This document shows, piece by piece, positions 1 to 7,062 of a stretch of 12,933 nucleotides of DNA. The stretch is from positions 1-12,933 of the forward strand of contig JAOPXA010000063.1 in assembly GCA_025965395.1 (NCBI GenBank), in the 5' to 3' direction. The translations under genes and the position numbers were made by a program. How positions within the stretch are numbered: the stretch's first letter is position 1; each line of letters begins with the position of its first letter. The stretch is from Nocardioidaceae bacterium (GTDB lineage Bacteria; Actinomycetota; Actinomycetes; Propionibacteriales; Nocardioidaceae). The notes under the pieces are model-generated. The model worked only from the letters and a program-made list of their open reading frames with translations. It was not told the DNA's origin and ran no database searches.

Positions 1-1
1 G

Positions 2-529
2 AATGGTGCGCCGGCGGATGTGTTCGCGTCCGCTGACACCAAGAACATGGACAAAGCCGCCGACCTCGTCGACGGCACGCCCGTCAACTTCGCGTCCAAC
101 ACGTTGGAGATCGTCGTCCCGCCCGACAACCCGGCCAGGATCGACTCGTTCGACGACCTCGCCAACACGGGCATCGACCTCGTGATCTGCGCACCCGAGG
201 TGCCATGCGGTGCCGCGGCTCAAAAGGTCTCAGTCGCCACAGGGGTGAAGCTGTCGCCGGTGAGCGAGGAGCAATCAGTGACCGACGTGCTTGGCAAGGT
301 CGAGTCGGGCAACGCCGATGCAGGTCTCGTCTATGTCACGGACGTCAAGGCAGCAGGCGATAAAGTGCTCGGTGTGACGTTCCCCGAGTCCAGCGAAGCG
401 GTCAACACGTACCCGATCGCCACGCTCACCGATGCCAAGAGCGCGGCACTGGCCAAGGAGTTCCTTGCGCTGGTGACGGGCGCCGAGGGTCAGAAGATCC
501 TCACCGCGGCCGGCTTCGCGCAGCCGTGA
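2..529 (+). CDS. modA: Molybdate ABC transporter substrate-binding protein ModA (5' partial)
   Basis: This is the C-terminal two thirds of a periplasmic-type molybdate/tungstate-binding protein that captures the oxyanion outside the membrane and hands it to ModB. The frame is already open at the left edge ([12 protein letters not shown]), which is the ModA segment containing the conserved 'AD(V/I)F-S-A' stretch, so the start codon, lipoprotein or signal sequence and first lobe lie outside. Visible family features are '[11 protein letters not shown]' after the hinge, '[18 protein letters not shown]', '[20 protein letters not shown]' and the C-terminal '[18 protein letters not shown]'. The stop (TGA 527-529) is one base before the modB ATG, and modC follows, so the three genes form one operon. 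ModA is favoured over a sulfate or phosphate binder by these motifs and by the ModBC neighbours. An internal ATG at 47 is not the true start. Confidence 0.95.
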   Translation, partial: NGAPADVFASADTKNMDKAADLVDGTPVNFASNTLEIVVPPDNPARIDSFDDLANTGIDLVICAPEVPCGAAAQKVSVATGVKLSPVSEEQSVTDVLGKVESGNADAGLVYVTDVKAAGDKVLGVTFPESSEAVNTYPIATLTDAKSAALAKEFLALVTGAEGQKILTAAGFAQP

Positions 530-530
530 C

Positions 531-1322
531 ATGAGCCGGGTCTCCCACTACTCGGGACTCCCGCGTTGGTTGTATGTGCCCGCGGTAGTCGGCGCCGTCT
601 TCGTCCTGCTCCCACTCGTCGCGATGGCAGCCAGAGTCGACTGGGCCAACTTCGGCTCGCTCATCACGTCTGACTCATCGATCGCCGCGCTCAAGCTGAG
701 CCTGCGCACGTCGGCGGCGAGCACCGTGGCGTGCATCGTGCTTGGCGTGCCGATGGCCATGGTGCTGGCGCGTGCATCGTTCCCTGGGCAGAACCTCCTG
801 CGGTCGTTCGTGCTGCTGCCACTCGTCTTGCCCCCCGTCGTGGCCGGAATCGCGCTGCTCTACACGTTCGGCAAGCGCGGCTTGATCGGTGAGTCGTTGG
901 ACGCGTGGGGCATTCACCTCGCCTTCTCGACCACCGCGGTGGTTATTGCGCAGACGTTCGTGGCGCTGCCGTTCCTCGTCGTGAGTCTTGAGGGTTCGTT
1001 GCGCACGGCGGGCCAGCGGTATGAGGTGGTGGCCGCGACGCTCGGCGCTCGACCGACGACGGTCTTGCGCCGGGTGACCATCCCGCTGGTCCTCCCTGGC
1101 TTGATCTCTGGCGCGGTCCTGTCGTTCGCGCGTGCACTCGGCGAATTCGGTGCGACCCTCACGTTCGCGGGGAGTCTGGAAGGCGTCACTCGTACGCTCC
1201 CGCTCGAGATCTACCTCCAGCGCGAGTCCGACGCCGATGCTGCCGTGGCTTTGTCGCTGGTTCTCGTCGTGGTCGCGATTGTGGTCATTGCGTTCGCTCG
1301 TGGTGCGCGGAGCGACGTATGA
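531..1322 (+). CDS. modB: Molybdate ABC transporter permease ModB
   Basis: Integral-membrane permease of 263 residues, the usual size for ModB, which forms the homodimeric channel for molybdate. Hydrophobic segments lie at about residues 13-33, 58-80, 90-113, 133-153, 187-205 and 237-257. The cytoplasmic EAA loop that docks on the ATPase is visible at about 165-190 (E-V-V-A-A-T-L-G-A, then I-P-L-V-L-P-G). '[14 protein letters not shown]' near residue 205 is typical of ModB/CysT-type permeases. The ATG is one base after the modA stop and has no clear Shine-Dalgarno sequence, which suggests translational coupling. Its own stop overlaps the modC ATG (ATGA, 1319-1322). Confidence 0.96.
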   Translation: MSRVSHYSGLPRWLYVPAVVGAVFVLLPLVAMAARVDWANFGSLITSDSSIAALKLSLRTSAASTVACIVLGVPMAMVLARASFPGQNLLRSFVLLPLVLPPVVAGIALLYTFGKRGLIGESLDAWGIHLAFSTTAVVIAQTFVALPFLVVSLEGSLRTAGQRYEVVAATLGARPTTVLRRVTIPLVLPGLISGAVLSFARALGEFGATLTFAGSLEGVTRTLPLEIYLQRESDADAAVALSLVLVVVAIVVIAFARGARSDV

Positions 1323-2371
1323 GTCTGGAGCTCTCCGCACGGGTCGAGGCCAGAGGATTCGATCTTGAGTTCGCAATGACGCGCGGCGAGCACGTCGCGA
1401 TCTTGGGACCCAACGGTGCGGGCAAGTCGACGACGCTTTCCGTGCTTGCGGGTCTCCTCAAGCCTGATGAAGGCCGGGTGGTGCTCGACGATCGCGTCTT
1501 GGCGCACGTCGGCCGTGGCACGTCTGCGAGATGGGTCCCACCGCACGATCGAGGCATCGCCCTCATGGCTCAGGACCCGCTGCTTTTTCCCTTCCTCACG
1601 GTGCTGGAGAACGTCGCATTCGGTCCACGCAGCGCCGGTGCGAGCAAGGCGGCCGCCCGCGACGTGGCGCGCCGCTGGCTTGGTGAGGTGGAGGCATCCG
1701 ACCTGGCTACGCGCAAACCTCACGAGCTTTCGGGTGGCCAAGCGCAACGTGTGGCCTTGGCCCGGGCGCTGGCCGCCGACCCAAAGGTCTTGCTACTCGA
1801 CGAGCCCCTGTCTGCCCTCGACGTCGGCACGGCCCCGATCATGCGCCAGGTGCTCCGGCGCGTACTGGCCGGGCGTTCGGCAATCATCGTCACGCACGAG
1901 ATTCTCGACGCGCTTCTGCTGGCCGATCGTGTGATCGTGATCGAAGGCGGCTCGATCGTCGAGTCTGGTCCGACCGCCGAGGTGCTGGCCCGGCCGAGGT
2001 CGGCCTTCACGGCGCGCTTGGCCGGTCTCAACATGGTGGTGGGTGCGGCATCGGGGCCGGGCGTGCTGGGGGATGGCAATCTCCTCGTCGAGGGAGTGTC
2101 CAACGGGGACGTCATCCAAGGGCAGCATGCCGTCGCGGTCTTCCGTCCCCACGCGGTGTCGGTGTTCGTACAGCCGCCGTCAGGCAGTCCGCGCAACCAG
2201 ATCGCCGTCACGATTACCGAACTGGAGCCCCGTGACGGCAACGTACGCGTACGGGCCGGTGAGTTGAGCGCTGACATCACCGCCGCCGCGGCCGCAGATC
2301 TCGATCTTGCGCCGGGCGTGCCGGCGTACTTTTCGGTCAAGGCCAATCAAGTCACGATCTACCCTCTTTGA
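1319..2371 (+). CDS. modC: Molybdate ABC transporter ATP-binding protein ModC
   Basis: ATPase of 350 residues that powers molybdate import. In order it shows Walker [10 protein letters not shown] (residues 30-38), Q-loop Q-D (85-86), ABC signature L-S-G-G-Q (137-141), Walker B V-L-L-L-D-E-P (157-163), D-loop S-A-L-D and switch histidine H193. After about residue 235 comes a linker and a C-terminal TOBE/Mop-like beta domain, roughly 286-350, including '[19 protein letters not shown]'; this domain binds oxyanion and regulates the transporter in ModC proteins. The start overlaps the modB stop by 4 bases. The context with ModA and ModB favours molybdate over other oxyanions. No terminator with a T-run is visible after the stop at 2371. 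Confidence 0.95.
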   Translation: MSLELSARVEARGFDLEFAMTRGEHVAILGPNGAGKSTTLSVLAGLLKPDEGRVVLDDRVLAHVGRGTSARWVPPHDRGIALMAQDPLLFPFLTVLENVAFGPRSAGASKAAARDVARRWLGEVEASDLATRKPHELSGGQAQRVALARALAADPKVLLLDEPLSALDVGTAPIMRQVLRRVLAGRSAIIVTHEILDALLLADRVIVIEGGSIVESGPTAEVLARPRSAFTARLAGLNMVVGAASGPGVLGDGNLLVEGVSNGDVIQGQHAVAVFRPHAVSVFVQPPSGSPRNQIAVTITELEPRDGNVRVRAGELSADITAAAAADLDLAPGVPAYFSVKANQVTIYPL

Positions 2372-2390
2372 CGGTGTCCATTGCTCGGGT

Positions 2391-2415
2391 GTTTGGGCTT
2401 GCGAGTGGCGGGTAC
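2391..2415 (+). promoter_or_regulatory. Candidate SigB/SigF-type stress promoter
   Basis: GTTT at 2391-2394 and GGGTAC at 2410-2415 are separated by 15 bases. This matches the actinobacterial general-stress sigma consensus (SigF of Mycobacterium, SigB of Streptomyces: GTTT or GNNT, 14-17 bases, GGGTA(C/T)). A start site 6-8 bases downstream would give a leader of about 40 bases before the ATG at 2463. The downstream product belongs to a family of small stress-associated membrane proteins, which supports the match. The call rests on consensus match only. Confidence 0.6.
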
Positions 2416-2462
2416 CTTCGGAGGTCCGCATCCGCGGAGACATCATCTGGAGGGAATTACAC

Positions 2463-2723
2463 ATGTCCATCATTGGATTCATCATCGTCGGACTCCTGGC
2501 TGGCTTCATCGCCCGCGCCATCGTGCCGGGAGACGACAGCATGGGGATCATCGCCACCATCGTCCTGGGCATGGTCGGCTCGCTCGTCGGAGGATTCCTC
2601 GGGAATCTGATCTTCGATCAGGGCCTCGACATCAGCGCCGCCGGAATCATCGGCTCGATCATTGGCTCCATCATCGTGTTGATCGGTTACAACGCAGCCA
2701 CAGGACGCAAGAAGGTCAGCTAG
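2463..2723 (+). CDS. GlsB/YeaQ/YmgE-family small membrane protein
   Basis: A protein of 86 residues with three hydrophobic, glycine-rich segments (about 2-20, 26-48 and 56-76) and a short basic tail ending R-K-K-V-S. The 'GLLAGFIARAI' start, the 'TIVLGMVGSLVGGFLG' middle and the 'AAGIIGSIIGSIIVL' end are typical of the family annotated as transglycosylase-associated or general stress proteins (Pfam Transgly_assoc). The biochemical role is unknown; members are often stress-induced. The ATG is chosen because GGAGGG lies at 2449-2454, eight bases upstream, and because the hydrophobic family N-terminus begins there. It has a candidate stress-sigma promoter of its own and is not obviously part of the mod operon. 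Its TAG stop overlaps the stop codon of the convergent methyltransferase gene. Confidence 0.9.
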   Translation: MSIIGFIIVGLLAGFIARAIVPGDDSMGIIATIVLGMVGSLVGGFLGNLIFDQGLDISAAGIIGSIIGSIIVLIGYNAATGRKKVS

Positions 2724-3505
2724 GGCCTGCGCCCCACAACGACTGTCGCGTCACGTTCGTCGGAGCGCGCAGTCTGCGTGATCAGCCCGTGTTCCTCGAA
2801 CGCGGCAGCCGTGTGGGCAGCCTGTTGATCGCTTGTCTCGATCAGCAGGTGCCCGCCGGGGGCGAGCCAGCCCGGCGCCTCGGCCGCAATGCGACGCTGG
2901 ATGTCTAGCCCATCCGCGCCGCCGTCGAGAGCGACTCTGGCCTCGTGCAGGCGCGCCTCGCTGGGCATCAGGTCGATCGCGTCAGTAGGCACATAGGGGG
3001 CGTTGGCGACGATGAGGTCGACAGACCCTCGGAGCGCTGGGGGCAGTGGTTCAAACAGGTCTCCCACATAGACGTGTCCGCCAGCGCCGAGATTGCGACG
3101 TGCGTTGGCCACAGCCGCGGGATCCACGTCCGTGGCGTGCACCCCGGCGCTGTCGAGATGTGCAATCAGCGCTGCTCCGATCGCGCCGCAGCCACAGCAC
3201 ATGTCGATCACGACGGCGCCCAGCGATGGCGCTAGTGCGAGCGCCTGTTCGACAAGAAACGCCGTGCGCTGGCGAGGCACGAAGACCCGCGGATCGACCG
3301 CGACACGCATACCGAAGAACTCCGCCCAGCCCACGATGTGCTCGAGCGGGACCCCCGCAACCCTGCGCTCGACCATCTCGACAAGGGCGCCGGGAGAAGT
3401 TGCTTCAGAGATGAGGATGCGGGCTTCGTCTTCGGCGAAGACACAGCCCGCGGCGCGCAGCTGTAGGACCACGTCGGCCTCAGCGGACGACTGCGACATA
3501 CCCAC
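2720..3505 (-). CDS. PrmC/HemK-related N5-glutamine methyltransferase (actinobacterial paralogue type)
   Basis: SAM-dependent methyltransferase of about 261 residues. A short helical N-terminal domain (about 1-60) is followed by a W-A-E-F-F-G and V-P-R-Q-R-T segment near 60-81. Then come a glycine-rich SAM motif D-M-C-C-G-C-G-A-I-G (101-110), an acidic ribose-binding position T-D-V-D (125-128) and the catalytic-type motif N-A-P-Y (168-171). Canonical PrmC has N-P-P-Y; N-A-P-Y is what I associate with the PrmC-related actinobacterial family (TIGR03704), so the substrate is unproven and may not be a release factor. GTG 3505 and ATG 3499 are both possible starts and neither has a strong Shine-Dalgarno. 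The gene begins 37 bases after the ZIP permease stop on the same strand and could be co-transcribed. Its stop (TAG, 2722-2720) overlaps the convergent small membrane protein's stop in a shared CTAG. Confidence 0.85.
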   Translation of the reverse strand: MGMSQSSAEADVVLQLRAAGCVFAEDEARILISEATSPGALVEMVERRVAGVPLEHIVGWAEFFGMRVAVDPRVFVPRQRTAFLVEQALALAPSLGAVVIDMCCGCGAIGAALIAHLDSAGVHATDVDPAAVANARRNLGAGGHVYVGDLFEPLPPALRGSVDLIVANAPYVPTDAIDLMPSEARLHEARVALDGGADGLDIQRRIAAEAPGWLAPGGHLLIETSDQQAAHTAAAFEEHGLITQTARSDERDATVVVGRRP

Positions 3506-3542
3506 CGGAGCTCATGGCCAGAACTTTACGGATTGCCCAGGC

Positions 3543-4736
3543 TCAGAGCGTGACCAGCAGCCCGGTGGCGAACATGAAGGCGACTCCCGCGACCATCGCG
3601 CCCGCGGTCAGGGGGCTGAGGGTGCGTCCCTCGCCGTCCTTGAGCATCGGCAGAATCTTGATGGCCACCTGGGCAACGGCACCGGCTCCGAGGCCGAACA
3701 GGAACGCGGCCAGTGCGGGTTGGTAGACAGTCGACCCGATGAGGGCTCCGAGGATGGCGGGCCCGCCGGCGATGAGCCCCAGGAGTGCGAGCCGAGCCGG
3801 GCGCACGCGTTCGCTCGCCAAGGGCGACACGATCGCCAGCCCCTCGGTGGTGTTGTGGATCGCAAATCCGACGACGAGGAAGGCGCCGAGGGCGAGCGAA
3901 CCGACTGCGTACGCGGAGCCGATCGCGAGGCCTTCGCCAAGGTTGTGCAGCCCGATGCCGATGGAGATGAGCAGCGCGAGCGTGGCGGGCGGGAGGGCCT
4001 GGGCGGTGCCGTCTGGATTCTTCGTACGCGTGCGCACGTAGCCCTCGACTCCCTCGAGTGCCAGGTAGGCGACAAAGGCACCGATGAGCACCACGATGCT
4101 GCCACCGAACGCGCTCGTGCCGGCGACGAGGTCGAGTCCTTCGAGCGTGGCGTCGAGCGCGAGGAAAGCCAACAGGCCGACCGTGAATGCCATCAGGCCG
4201 CGGAGCCATCGCCTCGACGAGCGGCGGATGAAAGGCATCCAGAGGAACCCCAGAGCGATCGGAATGACTCCGACGTAGATGCCGAGCAGCGCCATGAGGC
4301 CGAAGAACGATGCGCCCTTTTCGGGGCCGGGGGCCGCGGCTTGAATGTCGGCCGCGATCTTGCCGCCGGTCGATGTGATGAGATCCACTGTGTAAGGGTC
4401 GCCCTTGACCCACGGATATTCGATCGTGATCGTGTCGGACCGCAGTGGCTTCAGCGTTTCGCGACCTTGGGTGAACTGCGCGAAGTAGTCCGACACGTTG
4501 ACCTGGGCGATCGTGACGGGATCGGCACCCTCGTTGCGCACTGTGAGAATGATCTGCTCCGGCTTTAACGTGATCTTTTCGACGGTGACGACTTCTTCGG
4601 GGACTCGATCACTGGTGTCGGAGATACCCGGGGCCTTCAAGATCGCGAACAGCCCGATGACAATGGCGATCAGGATCAGCGGCCCGACGCCGAGCAACCA
4701 GCGCGGCATCCGATCAGACGGCGCGACCTCGGTCAT
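3543..4736 (-). CDS. ZIP-family metal permease with extra N-terminal extracytoplasmic domain
   Basis: A 397-residue membrane protein. After a transmembrane helix at about 12-33 there is a soluble segment (about 45-135) with alternating beta-strand character ('EQIILTVRNEGADPVTIAQV', then 'DTITIEYPWVKGDPYTVDLI'), resembling a small beta-sandwich. The ZIP core occupies about 143-397 with roughly seven or eight helices. The two metal-site helices are plain: H-N-L-G-E-G-L-A-I-G at 264-273 and H-N-T-T-E-G-L-A-I at 294-302, the His/Asn/Glu positions that bind Zn2+, Fe2+ or Mn2+ in ZIP proteins. The ATG is chosen because it overlaps the oxidase stop (ATGA, 4736-4733); the reading frame stays open further upstream, but only through oxidase sequence. 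The metal and direction of transport are not evident. Pairing with a multicopper oxidase suggests a redox metal such as iron, manganese or copper. This is not a typical short bacterial ZupT. Confidence 0.88.
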   Translation of the reverse strand: MTEVAPSDRMPRWLLGVGPLILIAIVIGLFAILKAPGISDTSDRVPEEVVTVEKITLKPEQIILTVRNEGADPVTIAQVNVSDYFAQFTQGRETLKPLRSDTITIEYPWVKGDPYTVDLITSTGGKIAADIQAAAPGPEKGASFFGLMALLGIYVGVIPIALGFLWMPFIRRSSRRWLRGLMAFTVGLLAFLALDATLEGLDLVAGTSAFGGSIVVLIGAFVAYLALEGVEGYVRTRTKNPDGTAQALPPATLALLISIGIGLHNLGEGLAIGSAYAVGSLALGAFLVVGFAIHNTTEGLAIVSPLASERVRPARLALLGLIAGGPAILGALIGSTVYQPALAAFLFGLGAGAVAQVAIKILPMLKDGEGRTLSPLTAGAMVAGVAFMFATGLLVTL

Positions 4737-5790
4737 TCGGAGACCTCGAAGAACCCCATCCAGCCAAGCTCGGCGAACTCGGTCTTGTGCGCGTGGAACA
4801 TGAACTTGCCGACATACGGGAAGCGGATATCGAGCATGCCGCGCTGGCCCTGGACCTGCGAGATGGTGTCGGTGTACTCGCTCGGGGTGAGCATCGTGCC
4901 GGTCGGGTAGTAGTGGAAGAAGTTGCCGTGCACGTGGAATGAGTTGATCGGGTCGAACTCGAGCACGTTGATGACGTGGATCCTGACCAGCGCGCCCTTT
5001 TGGACCTGCACCGGGTGATCCATGAAGTGAAACGGCAGACCGTTGACCGAGTAGAACTCGTTGTCGTTGCCGCCGTCGGTGTTGTAGCCGTTCATCACCA
5101 TGACCATCTCGTCGTCGGCGGGCACGCGGCCCTCCTTCGGCTCGATGATGAACCCGCCATAGAGCCCCTGGCGATGTGGTGTGCGAGCGGCGAAGTGTGG
5201 CAGTGGTAGAGGTGCGTGCCGAACGGGGTGGCGTCGAACTCATACGTGAAGCTGGCGCCGGCTGGAATGTTGCCTGCGCCGACACCGGGGGTGCCGTCCA
5301 TTTCGGCCGTATGGATGCCGTGGAAGTGCATCGTATGAGGGTGCGACCCGGCGTTGGTGAAGTGAATCCGCAGCGCATCGCCCTCTTGGGCCCACAGTGT
5401 CGGACCAGGGATGCGTCCGTTGTAGGTCCAGGCGGGGAAGGTCACGCCCGGCGCGATCTCGAACTCCCTGTCGACCGCGGTGATCTGCCACTCGCGGAGC
5501 GTGCGGCCGTCGGGGAGTTTGCTGACCGTGCCCTTGTCGAAGTCCCTCAGGATCGCTGTCGGGTCGATGCCCGCACGCTTCGGCGGCACCGAACCGCCCT
5601 GCAATCCGGCGTGCCCCGCGTGCACCATGGGCCCGGCGGTGGGGGAGTCCATGTGATCCATGCCCGACATCTCGCCCATAGCAGCGAGGGGTCGAGCGAG
5701 GGCGATGGCAGGAACGGCCGCCGCCGCGCCGAGGAGCAGCCCGCGCCGGCTCGATGACCGTGCAGCAGGCGCATCGTCGACGTCACTCAC
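4733..5790 (-). pseudogene. Tat-exported two-domain multicopper oxidase, interrupted by a one-base frameshift
   Basis: A twin-arginine signal (S-S-S-R-R-G-L-L-L-G, residues 12-21, then an Ala-rich stretch) precedes a Met/His-rich linker and two cupredoxin domains. Copper ligands are visible: H-F-H-G-I-H (155-160) and H-L-Y-H-C-H-T-S-P-L-A-H-H-I in domain 1, F-H-V-H-G and F-M-F-H-A-H-K in domain 2, enough for a type 1 site and a trinuclear cluster. The first frame runs correctly to A-R-G (residue 209). The remaining 'LYGGFIIEPKEGRVPADDEM' and all of domain 2 continue in another frame. Adding one base in or next to the C4 run at 5165-5168 restores a 352-residue protein. The gene is either truly inactivated or the base is a homopolymer sequencing error. 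GTG 5790 is chosen for AGGAG five bases upstream; the TTG at 5793 is too close to it. The stop overlaps the ZIP start. Confidence 0.85.
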
Positions 5791-5805
5791 CAAGACTCCT
5801 GAGTA

Positions 5806-5837
5806 TCAAACAAAATAGTTTGACAAGCCTAACATTA
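5806..5837 (-). promoter_or_regulatory. Promoter/operator region of the oxidase-ZIP operon with DtxR/IdeR-like site
   Basis: This AT-rich patch lies just upstream of the oxidase Shine-Dalgarno. On the plus strand 5819-5837 reads TTTGACAAGCCTAACATTA, which matches 15 of 19 positions of the IdeR/DtxR iron-box consensus TWAGGTWAGSCTWACCTWA, with one half-site almost intact. It overlaps a second inverted repeat, TCAAAC (5806-5811) and GTTTGA (5818-5823), spaced by 6 bases. On the minus strand TAATGT (5836-5831) could be a -10 element covered by the site, but no good -35 is seen. A metal-responsive repressor would suit the genes, but the sequence alone does not prove this. Confidence 0.4.
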
Positions 5838-5895
5838 CGGAGCAGCGCTGTGCCATCGAATGATCCGGGGGAGTGGGACATCACAGGCGAGGAGA

Positions 5896-5969
5896 TGGAG
5901 CGGGCGACGAGAATCGAACTCGCGTAATCAGTTTGGAAGACTGAGGCACTACCATTGTGCTACGCCCGC
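5896..5969 (-). tRNA. tRNA-Gly(TCC), CCA encoded
   Basis: On the minus strand the acceptor arms GCGGGCG (from 5969) and CGCCCGC (to 5900) pair over 7 bp. The D arm is GCAC/GTGC with loop AATGGTA. The anticodon stem TCAGT/ACTGA encloses loop CTTCCAA, giving anticodon TCC. The T arm includes GTTCGATTC. The discriminator base is T, followed by encoded CCA at 5898-5896. Length without CCA is 71 bases, normal for tRNA-Gly. Confidence 0.96.
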
Positions 5970-5972
5970 AAC

Positions 5973-6020
5973 TGCTTTCACAGCGCGTCCATGATGCCAC
6001 AAGGCGCAGGGATGAAAGCA
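5973..6020. repeat. Inverted repeat TGCTTTCA/TGAAAGCA between tRNA-Gly and the DUF5302-like gene
   Basis: TGCTTTCA at 5973-5980 and its exact complement TGAAAGCA at 6013-6020 are 32 bases apart, with GCGC on each inner side (5983-5986 and 6005-6008). It lies in the 80-base gap between the DUF5302-like stop and the 5' end of tRNA-Gly on the minus strand. It could fold as a weak terminator or processing hairpin, or be chance; there is no T-run. Confidence 0.35.
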
Positions 6021-6049
6021 CCCCCCTCGCCTCGCGGCACCGTGTCGGA

Positions 6050-6247
6050 CTATCCGCTCTTACGGCGGAACACGCGCTTGTGGTCGGCCTGACCGTGCAC
6101 GTCGTGCGCCGGTCCGGGGCCCTTGGCGCCCGAAGCGTTGGCGTCGCCGTCGGTCGACTTCTTGGCTTCCAACGCTTCTTGGAACTTGCGCTTGAGCTCC
6201 TCGGCGTTGCCCTTCGCGTTAGCGTTCTTGCGCTTCGTGTTGGCCAT
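6050..6247 (-). CDS. DUF5302-like small basic protein
   Basis: A 65-residue, highly charged protein: a lysine-rich start, a short amphipathic helix 'EELKRKFQEALEAKK' (about 16-30), a flexible Gly/Ala/Asp stretch, then 'HDVHGQADHKRVFRRKSG' at the end. The R-R-K-S-G tail and helix match what I recall of actinobacterial DUF5302 proteins, whose function is unknown. AGAGGAAG about six bases upstream of the ATG at 6247 supports this start. The first 29 bases lie inside the 3' end of the kinase-like gene in another frame, so the two are probably translated from one mRNA. Confidence 0.8.
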   Translation of the reverse strand: MANTKRKNANAKGNAEELKRKFQEALEAKKSTDGDANASGAKGPGPAHDVHGQADHKRVFRRKSG

Positions 6248-6839
6248 GAGCTTCCTCTCGATCGCTGGACGTCTCCACCAGTATGCCGCCTCGCCCATCA
6301 GGCATGACGCGGACGTCGGCGCGCTCGGCCGTATGTTCGGCGTCCCACATGATGAGTTCCTGCGCTGCCCACCGGTCCCAATAGAACTCATACGCTCCGC
6401 CGTCTCTGGCGAGCGCACGTACTTTGCGACGAGATTCGTCGTCGTCAACCCAGACCAGGACGCTTGTGTATGGTGCGCAGATCCGTGCGCCGCTGCCCAC
6501 ACCCTCGACGATGAGCACGTCTGATGCGGGCACGGCAACGGGTGGCAAGAGGTCGCCGGTCGTCCAGTCGTACGGTCGATAGGCACCAGGCCGTCCCTCG
6601 CTCAGTGGTTGCAGCACGTCGGCTTCGAGAAGCGAAGGTGCCTCGGCAAGTCCGTCCCAGCCACGGTAGAGGTCCTCGACGTGCAGCACCGGCGCGTTGA
6701 GGATCGCACTGAGGCCGTCGGCAAAGGTCGTCTTGCCCGCCCCGCTCGGCCCGTCAATCGCGACGATCTTGGTGGCGCCAGCGCGAGCCGGTCGCGCTTC
6801 GAGCAAGCGCACGATCGGCGCATACCGGATGGGGACCAT
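6219..6839 (-). CDS. Uridine kinase-like P-loop NTPase
   Basis: A protein of 206 residues with Walker A G-P-S-G-A-G-K-T-T at 30-38, then 'VLHVEDLYRGWDGL' (about 51-64) and a later hydrophobic strand 'DVLIVEGVGSG'. This is the arrangement seen in actinobacterial proteins annotated as uridine kinase or (d)NTP kinase-like members of the PRK/UDK superfamily, which phosphorylate a nucleoside or related small molecule in the cytoplasm. The true substrate is not shown by the sequence. ATG 6839 is chosen because upstream in-frame codons run into the tRNA-Pro gene on the opposite strand; the Shine-Dalgarno is weak (TCTGGA). The stop lies within the downstream DUF5302-like gene (29-base overlap). Confidence 0.82.
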   Translation of the reverse strand: MVPIRYAPIVRLLEARPARAGATKIVAIDGPSGAGKTTFADGLSAILNAPVLHVEDLYRGWDGLAEAPSLLEADVLQPLSEGRPGAYRPYDWTTGDLLPPVAVPASDVLIVEGVGSGARICAPYTSVLVWVDDDESRRKVRALARDGGAYEFYWDRWAAQELIMWDAEHTAERADVRVMPDGRGGILVETSSDREEAHGQHEAQER

Positions 6840-6886
6840 TCCAGAAGTGTCCACTAGACTCGACCAAGCGTTCGCAAGAGCGTGGC

Positions 6887-6960
6887 CGGGATGTAGCGCA
6901 GCTTGGTAGCGCATCCGTTTTGGGGGCGGAGGGCCGCAGGTTCAAATCCTGTCATCCCGA
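6887..6960 (+). tRNA. tRNA-Pro(TGG)
   Basis: Acceptor arms CGGGATG (6887-6893) and CATCCCG (6953-6959) pair over 7 bp with discriminator A at 6960. The D stem is GCGC/GCGC around AGCTTGGTA. The anticodon stem TCCGT/GCGGA encloses loop TTTGGGG, anticodon TGG. The T arm is GCAGG, TTCAAAT, CCTGT. CCA is not encoded (CAC follows). A long hairpin repeat starts five bases after the last tRNA base. Confidence 0.95.
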
Positions 6961-6965
6961 CACAT

Positions 6966-7026
6966 CGAAATCCGTGGGCACGGCACCATACGAGAGACTC
7001 GTACGGTGCGTGCGCCACGGATTTCG
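6966..7026. repeat. Long hairpin repeat, copy 1
   Basis: A 61-base near-perfect palindrome with outer arms CGAAATCCGTGG (6966-6977) and CCACGGATTTCG (7015-7026). With single-base bulges at 6983 and 7014 and one A/C mismatch (6988/7004), about 27 base pairs form, closing on TACGAG-AGA-CTCGTA (6989-7003). It lies between the convergent tRNA-Pro and rtcB. A related copy is at 8508-8572. No T-run follows on either strand, so it is not a textbook intrinsic terminator, though it could still stop or process transcripts. Confidence 0.9.
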
Positions 7027-7062
7027 TCGTGTTGCGGTGCGTGAGACAACGCCTCCCCAGCC

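Noticed and set aside
675..1376. Minus-strand frame of 233 codons opposite modB
   Set aside because: Arg/Asp/Glu-rich shadow of a clear membrane permease gene, with no domain.
3093..4568. A long plus-strand open frame of 491 codons
   Set aside because: It is antisense to the ZIP and methyltransferase genes, has low-complexity Glu/Arg/Asp-rich composition typical of GC-rich shadow frames, and has no ribosome site or recognisable domain.
3543..5378. One 611-codon protein spanning oxidase and ZIP
   Set aside because: The upstream half is oxidase sequence read in the wrong frame. The ZIP gene starts at 4736, overlapping the true oxidase stop.
6840..6914. Longer start for the uridine kinase-like gene
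   Set aside because: The extra codons come from the antisense of tRNA-Pro (6887-6960).
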